From Chaetoceros tenuissimus (taxonomy: Eukaryota; Bacillariophyta; Thalassiosirophyceae; Chaetocerotales; Chaetocerotaceae), in contig BLLK01000069.1 of assembly GCA_021927905.1 (NCBI GenBank), positions 1,240,001 through 1,304,000 on the forward strand: 64,000 bases of DNA, in the 5' to 3' direction. The position numbers and the translations under genes were made by a program. This document shows, in pieces, positions 11,380-22,872 of the stretch (position 1 is its first letter; every line of letters begins with the position of its first letter). The notes beneath the pieces were generated by a model that searched no databases, was not told the DNA's origin, and worked only from the letters and a program-made list of their open reading frames with translations.

Positions 11380-11540
11380 TATCGAAGGTGGATATATAAT
11401 TTTATTAAGGAATATTATAGGTTACGTTTAAACTTATTTTACGATGAATAGTTTCCTCTCTCAGAGATGTGGCACATAACACCCTGGAAGTAAGAGTAGA
11501 GGGTCACTAATGGATGAGGATGTCTCTCCAACAAGAAAGT

Positions 11541-13405
11541 TTACAAAGCAAACCATGCGGAAAATCCTCCAATCAACACCATGCAAACAGTAGATACACT
11601 GTTGAGAGATGATGAACTTTTTGTAGGTGATGCTGTAATACTTTTTGTAGGTGAATTGGACACGCTTGGAGCCATGGTGGGTTTTGCTGTCGGGGTGGAA
11701 GATGGTGATGGAGAAGGTTTGGAGGACGGTGACACAGAAGGAATTGCTGTTGGTGTCGAAGAAGGTGAGACAGATGGCTTGGAGGAAGGTGATTCTGACA
11801 AGATTGGAGTTGGTTTTGCAGAAGGGGAAACTGACGGTGCAACAGTGACTGATGGAGAAGCTGATGGACGGTCGGACGGTGATGAACTCGGTTTTCCGGT
11901 TGGACACAGGTTATCCACTCCATGACTTCCGTCTCCTTCACCCTCCTCGACTTGAAATACACGAGAGTGTCCTTCGTAATAACTGTTCAATCTAGACCCT
12001 GCGATGATGCGAGATCCGTCGACGTTGATGGCTACACTTTCACCAAATTTGTCGCTACCGCATTCTCCTCCAACGTCTACTCCAACTGGTTGGAATTCGC
12101 CATTTGATGGATTCCACATTCGCACTTTGATCTCTCCAGCATTAGGACCATTGTCATCACTTCCTGGGGAACCCATAATGATGACATTTCCATCTCCACT
12201 CATTTTCACAGAACTACCAAGTTGATCTGATTGCTTTTCTCCAACTATGTTTCCAATTTCGACCCAGCCAGTTGCTTGTAGTTCAAATACCATTACTTGA
12301 CCGATGTCTCTCTTATCACTGGCGTCAGATTGACCGTCACTGGTAAAGGCACCTACCATAATGCGGGTACCATCGTCACTGATATCTACATCGTCACCGA
12401 AACGATCGTAGTAGTCGAGACCCTCCAACTCTCCACTTAGTTGCCAATCTCCATCCACAAGATCGTACACTCTCACAATACCTGCATAATCAAGTTGACC
12501 TACATCATGAATTCTTCCACCCATAACAACTCTGTTTCCATCCAAAGACAAACCAACAGCACCACCGATACGGGATTTAGTTTGAGACTCAAAAGGAGTT
12601 CCTACAATATCCCATGTAGCAGTGTCAGTGTTGTATCTATGAACACTCACATAACCATTAGAGCTATTTGCACTTGGAGATCCCACGGCAACAGTGCTAC
12701 CATCTCCACTAAGTGCTAAGCCTGATCCTGCCTCTCCTTGTTGAATGGTTCCTTGAATTGCACTTCCGAGCAAATTCCAGTCTGTGCCATTAAACTCATA
12801 GATAAACACAGAGCCACGATCTCCTCTGTCACTCTTTGCTCCAATCGCAACTCGGGATCCATCATTAGATATCTCAATATTGTTCCCAGAGTAACTTCCA
12901 GATGGTCCAGTAATCACTTTACCAACTTGGCCCCAAGCTCCGGATGTTGGGTCGTAATCATAAACGACAGTAGATCCCTTGTATCCGTAGTATCCTTCAG
13001 CACCAACCGCAACACGATTCCCTGAAGCACTGTTGATACAATTGGAGATATTGATACAATTAGAACTGGTATGAGTTTACAAAACACATAAAGAACAACA
13101 AAGCCCTAGATCTGTATATGTCAATGTTCCTCATATATATATATATATTTAGATTTTACGTACCTCATAGCAACATCAGATCCAGAGAATTCAGCTGTTT
13201 TCTCTCCATCAATGTCATCGCCGAGTTGAGAGTAATGATATGTGAGCTCTGGATCTAAAGCAAGTTTTCTGGAAGGAGAAAGTTGAGTCTTTTGTGGCAC
13301 ATGGCGAAGGAAAGAAGAAGTAAGCTTTTCTGAGAAGAAACTAGATGAAGCTGGTTCCACAGAGCTGGCAAGTGCAAATGCGAGAGAGAGAGTGCTGAAT
13401 TTCAT
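11541..13405 (-). CDS. Secreted, probably GPI-anchored seven-repeat beta-propeller protein with Ser/Pro-rich stalk
   Basis: Two exons, complement(11541-13029, 13164-13405), 576 residues, joined so that DVAM runs into SASGNRVAVGA. A signal peptide opens it (MKFSTLSLAFALASSVEPASS). Seven repeats of about 50-58 residues follow, each starting S-x-DG-x-R-V-A-x-GA (SASGNRVAVGA, SNDGSRVAIGA, SGDGSTVAVGS, SLDGNRVVMGG, SDDGTRIMVGA, SGDGNVIIMGS, NVDGSRIIAGS). After them come about 95 residues of PS(S/A)xPS repeats and a hydrophobic C-terminus (VSTVCMVLIGGFSAWFAL) typical of a GPI signal. This class is common in diatom cell-surface and adhesive proteins; the binding partner is unknown. The intron contains an (AT)8 run. 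Confidence 0.8.
13133..13148. repeat. (AT)8 microsatellite
   Basis: Sixteen bases of alternating A and T inside the 134-bp intron of the propeller gene. Confidence 0.9.
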
Positions 13406-14346
13406 TCTAATGATGGTGATTATGTCTAGACTGTACTATGTAATCCAAATAGAAGTAGAAGTTACTTGGGGTTGGATTGTAGATGAAGTTGTTATTTATG
13501 AGCAATTCAGTACGACACTCACTTCGAGGTGAAGCACACAAAGAAGAAACATCCATGTGGTACTGCACTGCAATTTCGACACGTGTTGTGTCAAAAGAGC
13601 ACTATTTGCCAAAATTAGACACTGTCAACATTTAAATTCTAGTTTTTTGCTTCACACGACTTGTCTTCTTTTCTTTGTTCTACCGTACAAAATGGCGAAC
13701 TTTGGATGGGTCCTATAATGAAATACTTTGATTTTGAAGAAAAATCTGTATTGTAAATTTATATTTTCTATTTGAAGCTATCGTACGAGTATACAGTACA
13801 ATAAATCATGAGCTTAGTCTGATAAGGTGAAAGTCGCAATGACCATTTATCATAACCCAATTCTTGGCTAGCTACTCGTACTTGTGTTTTGAGCGAGCAG
13901 CAGCGCATCAGCTAGCGGGCAATACCAACCACCACGACGTGAGCAGCTAAATTGCCTTTTTCCCACTAATCTCGAACTTTGCTTTTGTACTCTTCGTAAG
14001 TACGTATATTACGGATTTCAATTGAAGTTTTCGGAAATAACAACATAGAGTAATTAGTTCCTCCGATTTTTAGTCTTCATGTTGTAGATTCCAGGTGTCA
14101 TTAATTTTCTTACTTGGCTATTGTTTTTCATTTTTCACCTGGGGGTGGAAATTTTCACTTGAACTGATCCATAGAATAAATATTGAACCAGTCAGGTCTT
14201 TCCTTTTTTGAATTTCTCCGCTGCCTCGCCTTTGTTTTATCAATAATCTCAATAGATTTCAAATCACCTGCATCTTTAAACTTACTGGAATAAAGCACCT
14301 GTAACATATTCACAAAAAGAACAAGTGATTTGTTTTATTCGTCAAC
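13406..14346. promoter_or_regulatory. Large divergent intergenic region
   Basis: A 941-bp gap, the longest gene-free stretch outside the inverted-repeat element, between outward-facing propeller and SPP-like genes. It must contain both promoters. No ORF of note, repeat or RNA gene was recognised. Confidence 0.5.
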
Positions 14347-16552
14347 ATGATGCGTGGAATAGTAACGGTTGCTATATCTCTATTATCTCTTGAAAAAGTG
14401 TCAGCAATTCTTCCCACTGCAGCAATAGATGTGAAATGTACAGATGAAAGTTGTCCACCAATAACACTGCTAGCGTCTCAAGCTAGCTTCGGAATTTGGC
14501 CAGAAATGAGTGCAGAAAATAATGAGCCAATGATTCCAGGGTTACCGCCTGCTGACAACCCACTGCTTTGTCTCGATGTAGCACAACCGCAACAACCGTC
14601 TTCTCAAAAGTTTGTTCTTGTCGTTCCTAGGGGATCCTGCACTTTTGAACAAAAGGCAATCAATGCAGCTAAGCTTGGTGCAAGTGGAATCATAATCTTT
14701 GGAAACTTAGCAAGCCGTTATGCTCTCAATACGACACAAATGGAAATCAATGGTAACATGAATGCCCCTGGTATGAATGATGTCATCTACCCTAAAGAAT
14801 TTTATGATTACGATTGCAAAATGGCTAGTGCAGAAATTCCAATGTCTCAACTTTCCTTTGCTAGATTACCATACGATTATATGCACAATGATCCATTCCT
14901 TACTGGGACTGCAGCTCAGGGAAATTTATGTGCTGCAAAAACTTCAGCTTTCGATGAAAAGTGCCCTTCTCATCGTTGCCTTTTGACTGGAGACATTCGT
15001 GATGATAACCAGATGATGAAAGCTTGTTGTGCTTGGGATTTACATGTGTGGTTATACAAAGATGATAATATTACAAGTGATGTGACTGCGAACCTGGCTA
15101 TTCCAGCGTTTTATATTACTATGGAAGAAGCAAATGATCTATTGAATAAAATGCAGATGCATCAAGTCACAGTCACTCTATACAGGCGGTACTATCCTGC
15201 GTACAATATTAGTTCCATTCTAATTTGGGCTCTTGGTGTTTTTGTCGCTGCGCTTGCATCATGGATGAGTGCTAGTGAATATAGATCATCAGATAAAGGT
15301 CATAGTGAACAAGGTGAAGAAATGGAACCTATGGATAGAAGGTTCTCTTCCAATCACGAAAGCGAAAGATCTTCACCACCCACATCATTCAGAAGTGAAG
15401 AGAGTCTAGAGTTAGAGGCAGGACATGCATGCGGCTTTATTTTATTCTCAAGTGCGGGGCTACTAGTTTTGTTCTTCTTCAAAATCTATAACGTGGTGAA
15501 GCTTTTTTATGCATTTGGATGCAGTGGTGCAATCTTCCAAATTATTTTCTACCCGCTTTTTCATCGTGCTTCATTCAAAGTAGGATTTCGTGATCGCATT
15601 CTATTTACTACTAATTTCTTAGAGTTGGGGGCTGTTTCATTTGTTCAAGTTGTGGCGGTACTGGTATCTTATGGTCTTGGTGCGGTTTGGGCTTTCATTG
15701 CATTTACTCATCGTCACCCAGATGAAATTGTATTTTTCTGGGTTATGCAGGACATCATGGGAGCATGCATGTGTATCATGTTCTTGTCAACAATGAAACT
15801 GAATAGTATCAAGGTTGCTGCAATTTTGCTAGTTGCAGCTTTCTTCTACGATATCTTTTTCGTGTTTGTAACGCCATATTTGACCAAGGGTGGAAAAAGT
15901 ATCATGGTCGATGTAGCAACTTCTGGCGGACCTCCAACTGCCGATCCAGCTTGGTGTGAGAAGTATCCTGACGATCCAAACTGCCAGGGAGGAGATCCTC
16001 TTCCAATGTTATTCACTATTCCTAGACTCTTTGACTACTCTGGTGGGTCATCGCTACTTGGTTTGGGAGATATTGGTAAGTAATTTGAAAGTCGCAAATA
16101 TATTTACTTTGAATACCCTCTTACTAATCTTCCAATCATTTGTAATTTTGATAGTATTGCCTGGACTTCTGCTCAGTTTTGGCGCTCGATATGATGCTGC
16201 AAAAAGATTTATTGGTAGTGCAAGTAGAGATGGCAGAACGCCACCTGCTAATTGCACTGGACAAACAAGAAATTACTTTCCTGCACTCGTTGTAGCATAC
16301 GCTGTCGGGCTTGCCATGGCAAACTTTGCTGTGTATGCCATGAAAATGGGTCAACCAGCATTGTTATATTTGGTACCATGTTGCCTTGGAACGATGTCTT
16401 ACCTTGGTTGGAAGCGGGGTGAATTGAATGAGTTGTGGAACACTCCCAAGGTCTTGTCTACTTGTGATGAGATTCTATATGGACCAATACAACAGCACAC
16501 GGAGGATACGAATACAGAAGAAAATGGAACAAATCTTAGACCAATTACTTAA
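14347..16552 (+). CDS. Signal peptide peptidase-like aspartic intramembrane protease (SPPL2-type) with PA domain
   Basis: Two exons, 14347-16075 and 16155-16552 (79-bp intron, GTAAGT...GATAG), product 708 residues. A signal peptide (MMRGIVTVAISLLSLEKVSA) is followed by a protease-associated (PA) domain containing FVLVVPRGSCTFEQKAINA and LGASGIIIFGN. After one helix and an acidic Ser-rich loop, nine-helix SPP architecture follows. The catalytic pair is visible as YD in FFYDIFFVFVTP near residue 501 and GLGD at about 571, the second GxGD aspartate lying next to the exon junction. PALLYLVP near residue 642 is the conserved PAL motif. SPPL2 proteins cleave type II membrane-protein stubs in endosomes or vacuole-type membranes. 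Confidence 0.92.
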
Positions 16553-16640
16553 TAAGAGTATAAAAAGCTACTGAAACTACCATGTTTTTGAATGTGTATA
16601 TTTGTTTACAATAATTTTTAAGAATGCCAACTGCTTCAAA

Positions 16641-17487
16641 TCAATATGGCATTAATTGTCTTGCATCTTTCCACACTTCAGATCCTTCCTCTTTTCTGAA
16701 TTCCCATCGATCCCACATGATTTCATCGGTTCCACCGACCATCTTTTCCATTTCTGACGGCAAAAATCTCCAAGCTTCGATACAAGAATTCAACTCTTCC
16801 ATGGTAATTTGTGAATTGGCAAGTTCCTGTCTAGTCTCCTGGACAATTTCAATGAATCTGGACTTTACACCAGTAATTGATTGCCTCTCGGACATATTAT
16901 CAATCTCTTTCCTTGCTCTACAGGAAGCTACAATCTCAGTAAGAGTATACTCTGGAATATAAGCAAGTAGTTCTTCCAATTCAATTTTGGCACATACACC
17001 TTCTCCTCTCCACTGTGTAACCTTGTGACCTGGCTTGTATTTACCTTCCGTGTATAGGAAAGACACTGGTCTTTCAAAGTCATATATGGATTCAACCTTC
17101 TTCTTACTGACAAAGTCAATTCCGTGCTCAGAAATTCGTTGAAAATTGATTGTTCTTGTGCTTGGTGCCTATGGTGGACGCAAAACAGTTAACAAGGATT
17201 TTCTTGATGAGAGATGCTTCGTTCTTGAATACTTGGTTACTTACTGCATCATAGCTTTCGCAAGCTGATAACACCATACTCCAATGTTGATCTGGTTTTC
17301 TAAAGCCATTTTCATCGCAGTAATTGAACTTCATAGCCATCTCTTTCAAATCAAGCAGTGGTGAAGGAACTTCGTCTTCGGTGTCAGATATGGTTAGAAA
17401 GCTTCTTCTCATCACTGATAAGGATGGAGATGATTTCGATGCAAGAACTTTTGCATGTTTCACTAGCAATGGGGCCCTGAGAAGCAT
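16641..17487 (-). CDS. Unknown protein with mitochondrial-type presequence
   Basis: Two exons, complement(16641-17168, 17245-17487), 256 residues, joined across a 76-bp intron with GTAAGT donor and CATAG acceptor; the join SYDA-APSTRTINF keeps the frame. I start at the first in-frame ATG (17487), giving MLLRAPLLVKHAKVLASKSS, a basic amphipathic leader as used for mitochondrial import. The rest is soluble and mostly helical, with no cofactor motif I recognise (RWEFRKEEGSEVWKDA at the end). It lies tail to tail with the SPP-like gene. Function not identified. Confidence 0.65.
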
Positions 17488-17860
17488 GTTTGATCCAGAA
17501 TGATTTAAGTGAGAAAGATTGTACAAGATGATTCTTTTGTTGTTTTATGATGTCTTCCAAGAAGAAGCAATCAACAATCAATGCATTCATATTCATAGAA
17601 GCTCAAGGCTGCTTGAAGTGGGCTTCTGGTTGAAATGAGAACCCTAAAATCATTGGCATGTAAAACCTATTTATTGTAATATTACAATGTAGGTATAGGT
17701 TCGACAGAATGGGAGAAGCCGAAGCGCACGAAGCCAGCCACAAACAAAAAACAAACACAAGAGTGAGTATATCTTTGAAATAAATACATTGCAGGTAGTG
17801 CTGTTTCTTTGTAACGCTAGAGTTCCTACTTCCCTTAAATTCACTATCAGACGCAATAAT
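17488..17860. promoter_or_regulatory. Divergent intergenic region
   Basis: A 373-bp gap between two outward-facing genes. In-frame ATG codons upstream of the next gene (from 17789) would extend it but spoil its signal peptide, so I leave them out. No motif identified. Confidence 0.4.
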
Positions 17861-19342
17861 ATGACCATGTCGAGTTGTATGAGGAAGTTTGTCCTTCTCG
17901 CAATACTACTAGGTGCAGTAGAGGCTCGGCTACGAGGGTCATTGCAAGTAGATAAAGATTTGAATCTTGGAGAAAGCAGCAATATAATTTCAAAAACAAT
18001 TCATAAGATGCAAGGTTTAGATCGAGATTTAGAAGAAAATCAAAGTCATAAGAAAAAAGGGGGTAATTATGCGGCTAATCACAATGGACATACGTGGGCA
18101 CAGGATCATCCAGAGAAAGCAGCAGCTCGGCAAAAGCAGAAAGCTGCTGAAGCAGCTGCTGCCAATGCGGATGATGCTGCACCAGAAGCAAATGATGATG
18201 ACGAAGCCGATACTCCTCCACCCACTTCACAGCCAACTCCATCTCCTACGGCAAATCCAACCCCTCAGCCTACGAAAGCGCCAACCGCGCAACCAACAAA
18301 GTCACCGACAAAAATGCCTACAAATGTACCTACAAAATCTCCAATTGTAGAAAAAGTGGTAGTGAGTGAAGATGATGATTACTATAATGATGACATAGAA
18401 GATAAAGCAGAGGTTTTAGATGCAGTGACTTCAGCTCCAACTTCAGCTAATGATGACTATTACGAAGATGATGATAAGGAAACAAAAGTAGAAGCAACTG
18501 AAGCACCTACGTCTAGTCCGACTATCAAAATTACTGAAAAGCCGTCATCAAGTCCGACCATTAAAGCAACTGAAAAGGCTACTGAAAAAGAAACTGCAAG
18601 TCCTTCGTCATCGCCAACGTTATCACCATCTTCTTCGCCAACACAGTTGACATCTGCTCCAACTAGTACATCTACAATCGCACAGACTGCATTGCCTTCT
18701 TCAATACCTTCTTCATCACCTACAAGAATCACAACATCGCCTACAAAGAAAACAACACAGGCACCAAGTGTGTCCCCGACTGTAGAAGAATTCGATGATG
18801 ATGTTTTTGATGAAATTGAAGAGAAAAATACTCTGTTCAAAACTCCTGAACCCACATTATCACCAACTTATAAACCATGGACATCTTCACCAACACGTAA
18901 ACCATATTACGATGATGAAAACACAGATAAAATCTACAATGGAATGAGCACTGACGATTTACCGGCTGTAGAGAAAGCAAATGTGCCGTCAGATGATGTC
19001 ATGCAAGAAATTTATTCAAAATTAACAGAAGATGAAATCGAGTTTTTAAATCATCATGAATTTGTAGATGAGGAAAAGGAAGCAGCGAAGATTAGTGCTT
19101 TGTACTTTATCATTACATTGGTGTTAATGATTCTCACTGCTCATCAGCTTTCAGAGAATCCAGATGGAGTTTATGCCAACATGTGTCGACTTGCATTGAC
19201 AGTGTCTGGACTTATTGTCAAGATTATACTTCTTCCATTCCGAAAGGTATTTGGATTAAGTCACCGACAGGGATATTCGCATCACTTGGTGACAAGTGAT
19301 CCGTACAGTGCCCGCAATGCTAGTGGGGTCGAATTGATGTAG
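17861..19342 (+). CDS. Secreted Thr/Pro/Ser-rich single-pass membrane protein
   Basis: A single exon, 493 residues from the ATG at 17861 (an ATG at 17879 is also possible). The signal peptide core is FVLLAILLGAVEA, followed by RLRG, an R-x-L type processing site of the kind seen in diatom wall proteins. A region rich in Ala/Asp is followed by about 230 residues of PTxxPT and SSPT repeats broken by three acidic YYxDD clusters. Near the C-terminus is one helix (YFIITLVLMILTA) and a second weaker one (LALTVSGLIVKIILLPF) before a short tail. It is likely a heavily O-glycosylated surface or silica-compartment membrane protein. No named family recognised. Confidence 0.7.
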   Translation: MTMSSCMRKFVLLAILLGAVEARLRGSLQVDKDLNLGESSNIISKTIHKMQGLDRDLEENQSHKKKGGNYAANHNGHTWAQDHPEKAAARQKQKAAEAAAANADDAAPEANDDDEADTPPPTSQPTPSPTANPTPQPTKAPTAQPTKSPTKMPTNVPTKSPIVEKVVVSEDDDYYNDDIEDKAEVLDAVTSAPTSANDDYYEDDDKETKVEATEAPTSSPTIKITEKPSSSPTIKATEKATEKETASPSSSPTLSPSSSPTQLTSAPTSTSTIAQTALPSSIPSSSPTRITTSPTKKTTQAPSVSPTVEEFDDDVFDEIEEKNTLFKTPEPTLSPTYKPWTSSPTRKPYYDDENTDKIYNGMSTDDLPAVEKANVPSDDVMQEIYSKLTEDEIEFLNHHEFVDEEKEAAKISALYFIITLVLMILTAHQLSENPDGVYANMCRLALTVSGLIVKIILLPFRKVFGLSHRQGYSHHLVTSDPYSARNASGVELM

Positions 19343-19687
19343 AGTTGATATATTATTTAAAAAACAAGAAGTTAGAATTAATTTTTAAAAGTTATAAACC
19401 AGAACACTAGGTTTTCCTTATTTCTTTTAAGTATAGTACTCGTAAGTAATTGCTAGTCTACGCACAATGACGATCTTGCTTTGTGGTTCCTTCGTTCCTT
19501 CTTGTTCCCTCTTGGTAGGTGTTCTTCTAACCTATTGTCGATACTACTAGAGTACGCCTCGAACATCAAAACAGAGAGCGGAGAGCGGAGAGCGATCAAT
19601 CATCATCACATCATCACAACATAACTCATAGATCAACAGCTTCTTAGACATACATAAGCATACGATTGTTGAATTAATCGAAGAAGC
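19343..19687. other. Intergenic stretch with short direct repeats
   Basis: This 345-bp gap contains three copies of GAGAGCG(G) at 19574-19594, then ATCATCACATCATCACA just upstream of the next gene. No gene seen. Confidence 0.5.
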
Positions 19688-20295
19688 ATGTTCACGAGGC
19701 TTGCGGAAAAGCTAGGGATTCTTGATATTGTAGCACCAAGAGGAGAGGACTCTTCCACAACGAACGAAACAAGCAGTCCGAAAAACAGAAAGCGGAGAAA
19801 GATGACACGAAGTGAGAGACAACAGGAACAAGAAAAGAAAGATGCGGAGATGGCCAAAGAGCTTCAGTCTCAATTTGATAGAATGAACAGAATGCTTGAA
19901 GCACAGAAAGAAGAAGAAGAGAGAGCTGCGAAGTATGGGAAATTTGCAAAGAAGCAACGTGTTTCGTATCATCACAGAGCCAATGACACCTATTACGATG
20001 CCGTGATAGTCGGTGTGCATCTGGACGATGGTCCTGATAAGCCGTACTATGTGAGTAATTCTCTCCTTTTTTTTATTTTCTCTCCCATAAAAGGATCGCT
20101 CTTTCATAGACAAATCAATCACGTTGCTCACATCCTACTTATCAGACAATCAAATACAAAAGACCAAATACATATGAAAATGATGATGGACAAGAAATTA
20201 CGGAGGAAATTGAGATAGAGAAACAGACTACACCGGATAGGCTGAAAGCCGTTCCATTTGATTACGATAAGACGTGGAAAATAATTGGTAATTGA
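19688..20295 (+). CDS. Small basic protein with a Tudor/SH3-like barrel signature
   Basis: Two exons, 19688-20050 and 20146-20295, with a phase-0 intron (GTGAGT...TCAG, 95 bp), giving 170 residues. The first half is charged, with a predicted coiled coil (RSERQQEQEKKDAEMAKELQ). The second half reads VSYHHRANDTYYDAVIVGVH, then DDGPDKPYY joined to TIKYKRP. This is the layout of a small beta-barrel that carries 'Y-D-A-x-V-x-x-x-x-x-D..PY-Y-x-I-x-Y', as in Tudor/agenet-like modules. The role could be chromatin or RNA related, but only the fold is suggested. KNRKRRKMTR may be a nuclear signal. Confidence 0.65.
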
Positions 20296-21028
20296 TCGAG
20301 ACGCGACCAGGGAATTCCATCGTATATGACTGAGTATACGAGCAAAAACTTGTAGAATATGGATTGTATCATAGAATTGAATAGTATACGTAGAAATATG
20401 TTTATGCAAAGGCAGAATTCGAACTTTGAGAATATCAAAAGTGAAAGTTACAGATGTCAATTTGGACTCCAGATAAATACTTCAAAAGTTCTAAAAATAT
20501 TTCTCAACGATTCGATTGATTCTTCCAGCATGTCTTGTGTTATGATTATTGTACGTAGAGCAAAATAAATACAGCATCACGTTCGGTGGTAATTTTTATA
20601 TGGCACAGTACTGGTAGTCTATACTACTGCTCCGGTTGCTCTTTGTTTAGTGTTTCGTGAAAAACTTTTTATATATTACGAGCGCGAGTTAGAACATATG
20701 ATCGTCATTGTAAAAAGGATAGTAATCTAGCTATCTATGTTTAACCGTCAAAAACGTCTATATTCCTCTCACTTTTTCTTTTCTCATCACTGCACCAAGA
20801 GCACCTCCAAGAAAAAGAAATTTGTACTCACAAAATATTTCTTGGTAAAAAACTTGACAGAAATGAACAGATGTCAATTTACATCGAGCACCTTGAAAAG
20901 CAAGGCATGACTGAAAATAATCAGAGGAGTTACAGGAAAAGGTGAAGTCTCTAGTTCATGTAAATAGAACTTACAATTGGAGATTTCATATTTGAGTAGC
21001 ATAGCATATCACGAAATCTACTTTAAGT
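20296..21028. other. Intergenic stretch
   Basis: A 733-bp AT-rich gap between the small basic protein and the cyclin. Short ORFs on both strands (20359-20568 and 20128-20460) have no coding character. It probably contains a 3' UTR and the cyclin promoter. Confidence 0.5.
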
Positions 21029-22309
21029 ATGCCAAGGATGGTAACACATTGCGTTGAAGGGGAGCATACGGTGCCTTTTCAAAATATTTCAAACATAAAA
21101 ATTACTCAACGTACCAAACACGGCCATATTCTCCGTGCTTCACACAGTTCTTTCGAAGGGAGTGAAGGTCATCATGATAGCGAAAGGAGCTTCAACATTC
21201 AAGACATGATGAGATCGCACAACCTTTCAACTTATTCTGATAAATTTGATGATTCTCCGAAGCAGTCAGATGTTATCATGAGAAATTATCAAGATGATCT
21301 TCGAAGAGAGCAAATGCAACAGATGCTTCATAGATATCATCAACATTACAGATGTCATGATTATCTGAAGACTCATTATACTGAAGATTTCAATGCATCA
21401 CTAAAAAGTAAAAGAATAGATGAAAACTGCCGTTTCAAGATTGTTGAGTGGTGCTATAAGGTGGTTGATTTCTTTTCTCTTGACCGGGAAATCGTCTTCT
21501 ACACTATGAACTATTTGGACAGATTTATGGCGCAACATCAAGATATCAGTCGACCGACATACAAACTTGCATCGACCACTGCTTTGATGTTGGCAATAAA
21601 GTTGCACCAGCCAAGAAGAATCAATTTGAGTTCTGTTGTGAAAGATCTCTCGAAAGGTCAATTTGACATGAGTGACATTGAGAGAATGGAAATAATTCTT
21701 CTCAAATCATTGAAGTGGAGAACTCATCCCACATCTCCTGCGGCATTTGTTCTAATGATGATGAAATTGGAACCATCCATCACTCAAGCAAGGATTCAAG
21801 AAGTGAACTGGGAGGAAGTATTGGATAAGGCGATATTCTTCACTGAAGTCTCAGTCTACCACTACTCCTTCGTCACAGAGGATCCCTATATAATAGCATT
21901 AGCTTCGATCGTGAATGCGATGGAAAGCATGCATTTGCTTCGAGAAAACAATGATACAACGCAATGGAGAAGAGCATGCAAATCATTAGAGGTTCAAAAA
22001 CCTCCTGCTGTAGTACAGTTCGTAGAAAAACTCTTTCAAACCCTTGGTATTGATCGTGATGGTATTGAAATTGCTGAATGTCGATCAAAGCTGTGGGGAG
22101 CATACAAATGTAGCAAGGAGCATGCAAACAATATGGAGGCATTATATTTTGAGCAGCAGAGGGAGAGAATCGATATGGAACTTGCAAAGAAACTACCAAT
22201 TCGAAGAAATATTATGATGAACATTGGAAGGAAGAGAAAAGAAAAGGGCAAAAAGTCTGGTGTTCAAAGAAACCACTCACCTCGAACTGTTGGTACTTCC
22301 ATAGTTTAG
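21029..22309 (+). CDS. Diatom-type cyclin
   Basis: A single exon of 426 residues. A poorly conserved N-terminal region of about 95 residues is followed by a cyclin N-box: RFKIVEWCYKVVDFFSLDRE, then MNYLDRFM, SRPTYKLASTTALMLAIKLH, and the LKWRTHPTSPAAFVLMMM linker into the C-box. In most cyclins the first helix holds MRxxLxxW; here it is the CRFKIVEWCYKVVD version found in the expanded diatom-specific cyclins. In that family cyclins bind CDKs and relay nutrient or light signals to the cell cycle. The tail is basic (IGRKRKEKGKKSGVQR), suggesting nuclear import. No destruction box recognised with certainty. Confidence 0.9.
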   Translation: MPRMVTHCVEGEHTVPFQNISNIKITQRTKHGHILRASHSSFEGSEGHHDSERSFNIQDMMRSHNLSTYSDKFDDSPKQSDVIMRNYQDDLRREQMQQMLHRYHQHYRCHDYLKTHYTEDFNASLKSKRIDENCRFKIVEWCYKVVDFFSLDREIVFYTMNYLDRFMAQHQDISRPTYKLASTTALMLAIKLHQPRRINLSSVVKDLSKGQFDMSDIERMEIILLKSLKWRTHPTSPAAFVLMMMKLEPSITQARIQEVNWEEVLDKAIFFTEVSVYHYSFVTEDPYIIALASIVNAMESMHLLRENNDTTQWRRACKSLEVQKPPAVVQFVEKLFQTLGIDRDGIEIAECRSKLWGAYKCSKEHANNMEALYFEQQRERIDMELAKKLPIRRNIMMNIGRKRKEKGKKSGVQRNHSPRTVGTSIV

Positions 22310-22872
22310 GGGAACAATGCGCATACGCAACATTCTTATAATTTCATTATTTATATGTTGGTAGATGTAAGGTCTTTCGCTCGTAGAAGCGATGTTCAAA
22401 ACATATTACTTGCTTTCACAGTGTTAGAATCCTGTTTGTCTTTATAAACTTGAATACGATGAAAATCAATTTCAGTATGCAGTAACTATTGCAAATGACT
22501 TTCAATGAAAGGAAACTTGAATATTATGCAAATCAGTTTTAGTATATACTTCTTTACTATGTAATGGGCGCAAAAAGGAAATTGAAAATGACCAATGACA
22601 ATACAAAATGACCAATGACAATACAAAGGTTTTTTAATGGTTTCCCTTTGCACCCCCACCCATCAAGAGAGAGTAGATACGTAACGTAGGTACATAAGTA
22701 CAAATAGTACGTACGTGTGTAGGTAACGATGATCCTTTTTCAATTCAATAATGTTATCATTTCGTTGAAGCAAGCTGCTTTACTTACGAAGCAGCATCAT
22801 CTTATCAACACTGCAAGTGATAGAAGCTATATTCTAGGTAGCTATAGGAGGACATAGAAAAAAGAAGATTCA
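22310..22872. other. Intergenic stretch with short repeats
   Basis: A 563-bp gap. It holds an exact 20-bp tandem duplication (22585-22604 and 22605-22624) and an imperfect direct repeat of about 36 bp (near 22445 and 22509). No gene seen. Confidence 0.6.

Noticed and set aside
11581-11925. Plus-strand 114-codon ORF opposite the propeller gene, rich in Gly/Glu/Asp
   Set aside because: It is the reverse-frame reading of the Ser/Pro-rich stalk repeats; its regular pattern is inherited from them.
16624-16962. 112-codon plus-strand ORF after the SPP-like gene
   Set aside because: It is antisense to the second exon of the mitochondrial-type gene, whose splice joins are in frame on both sides.
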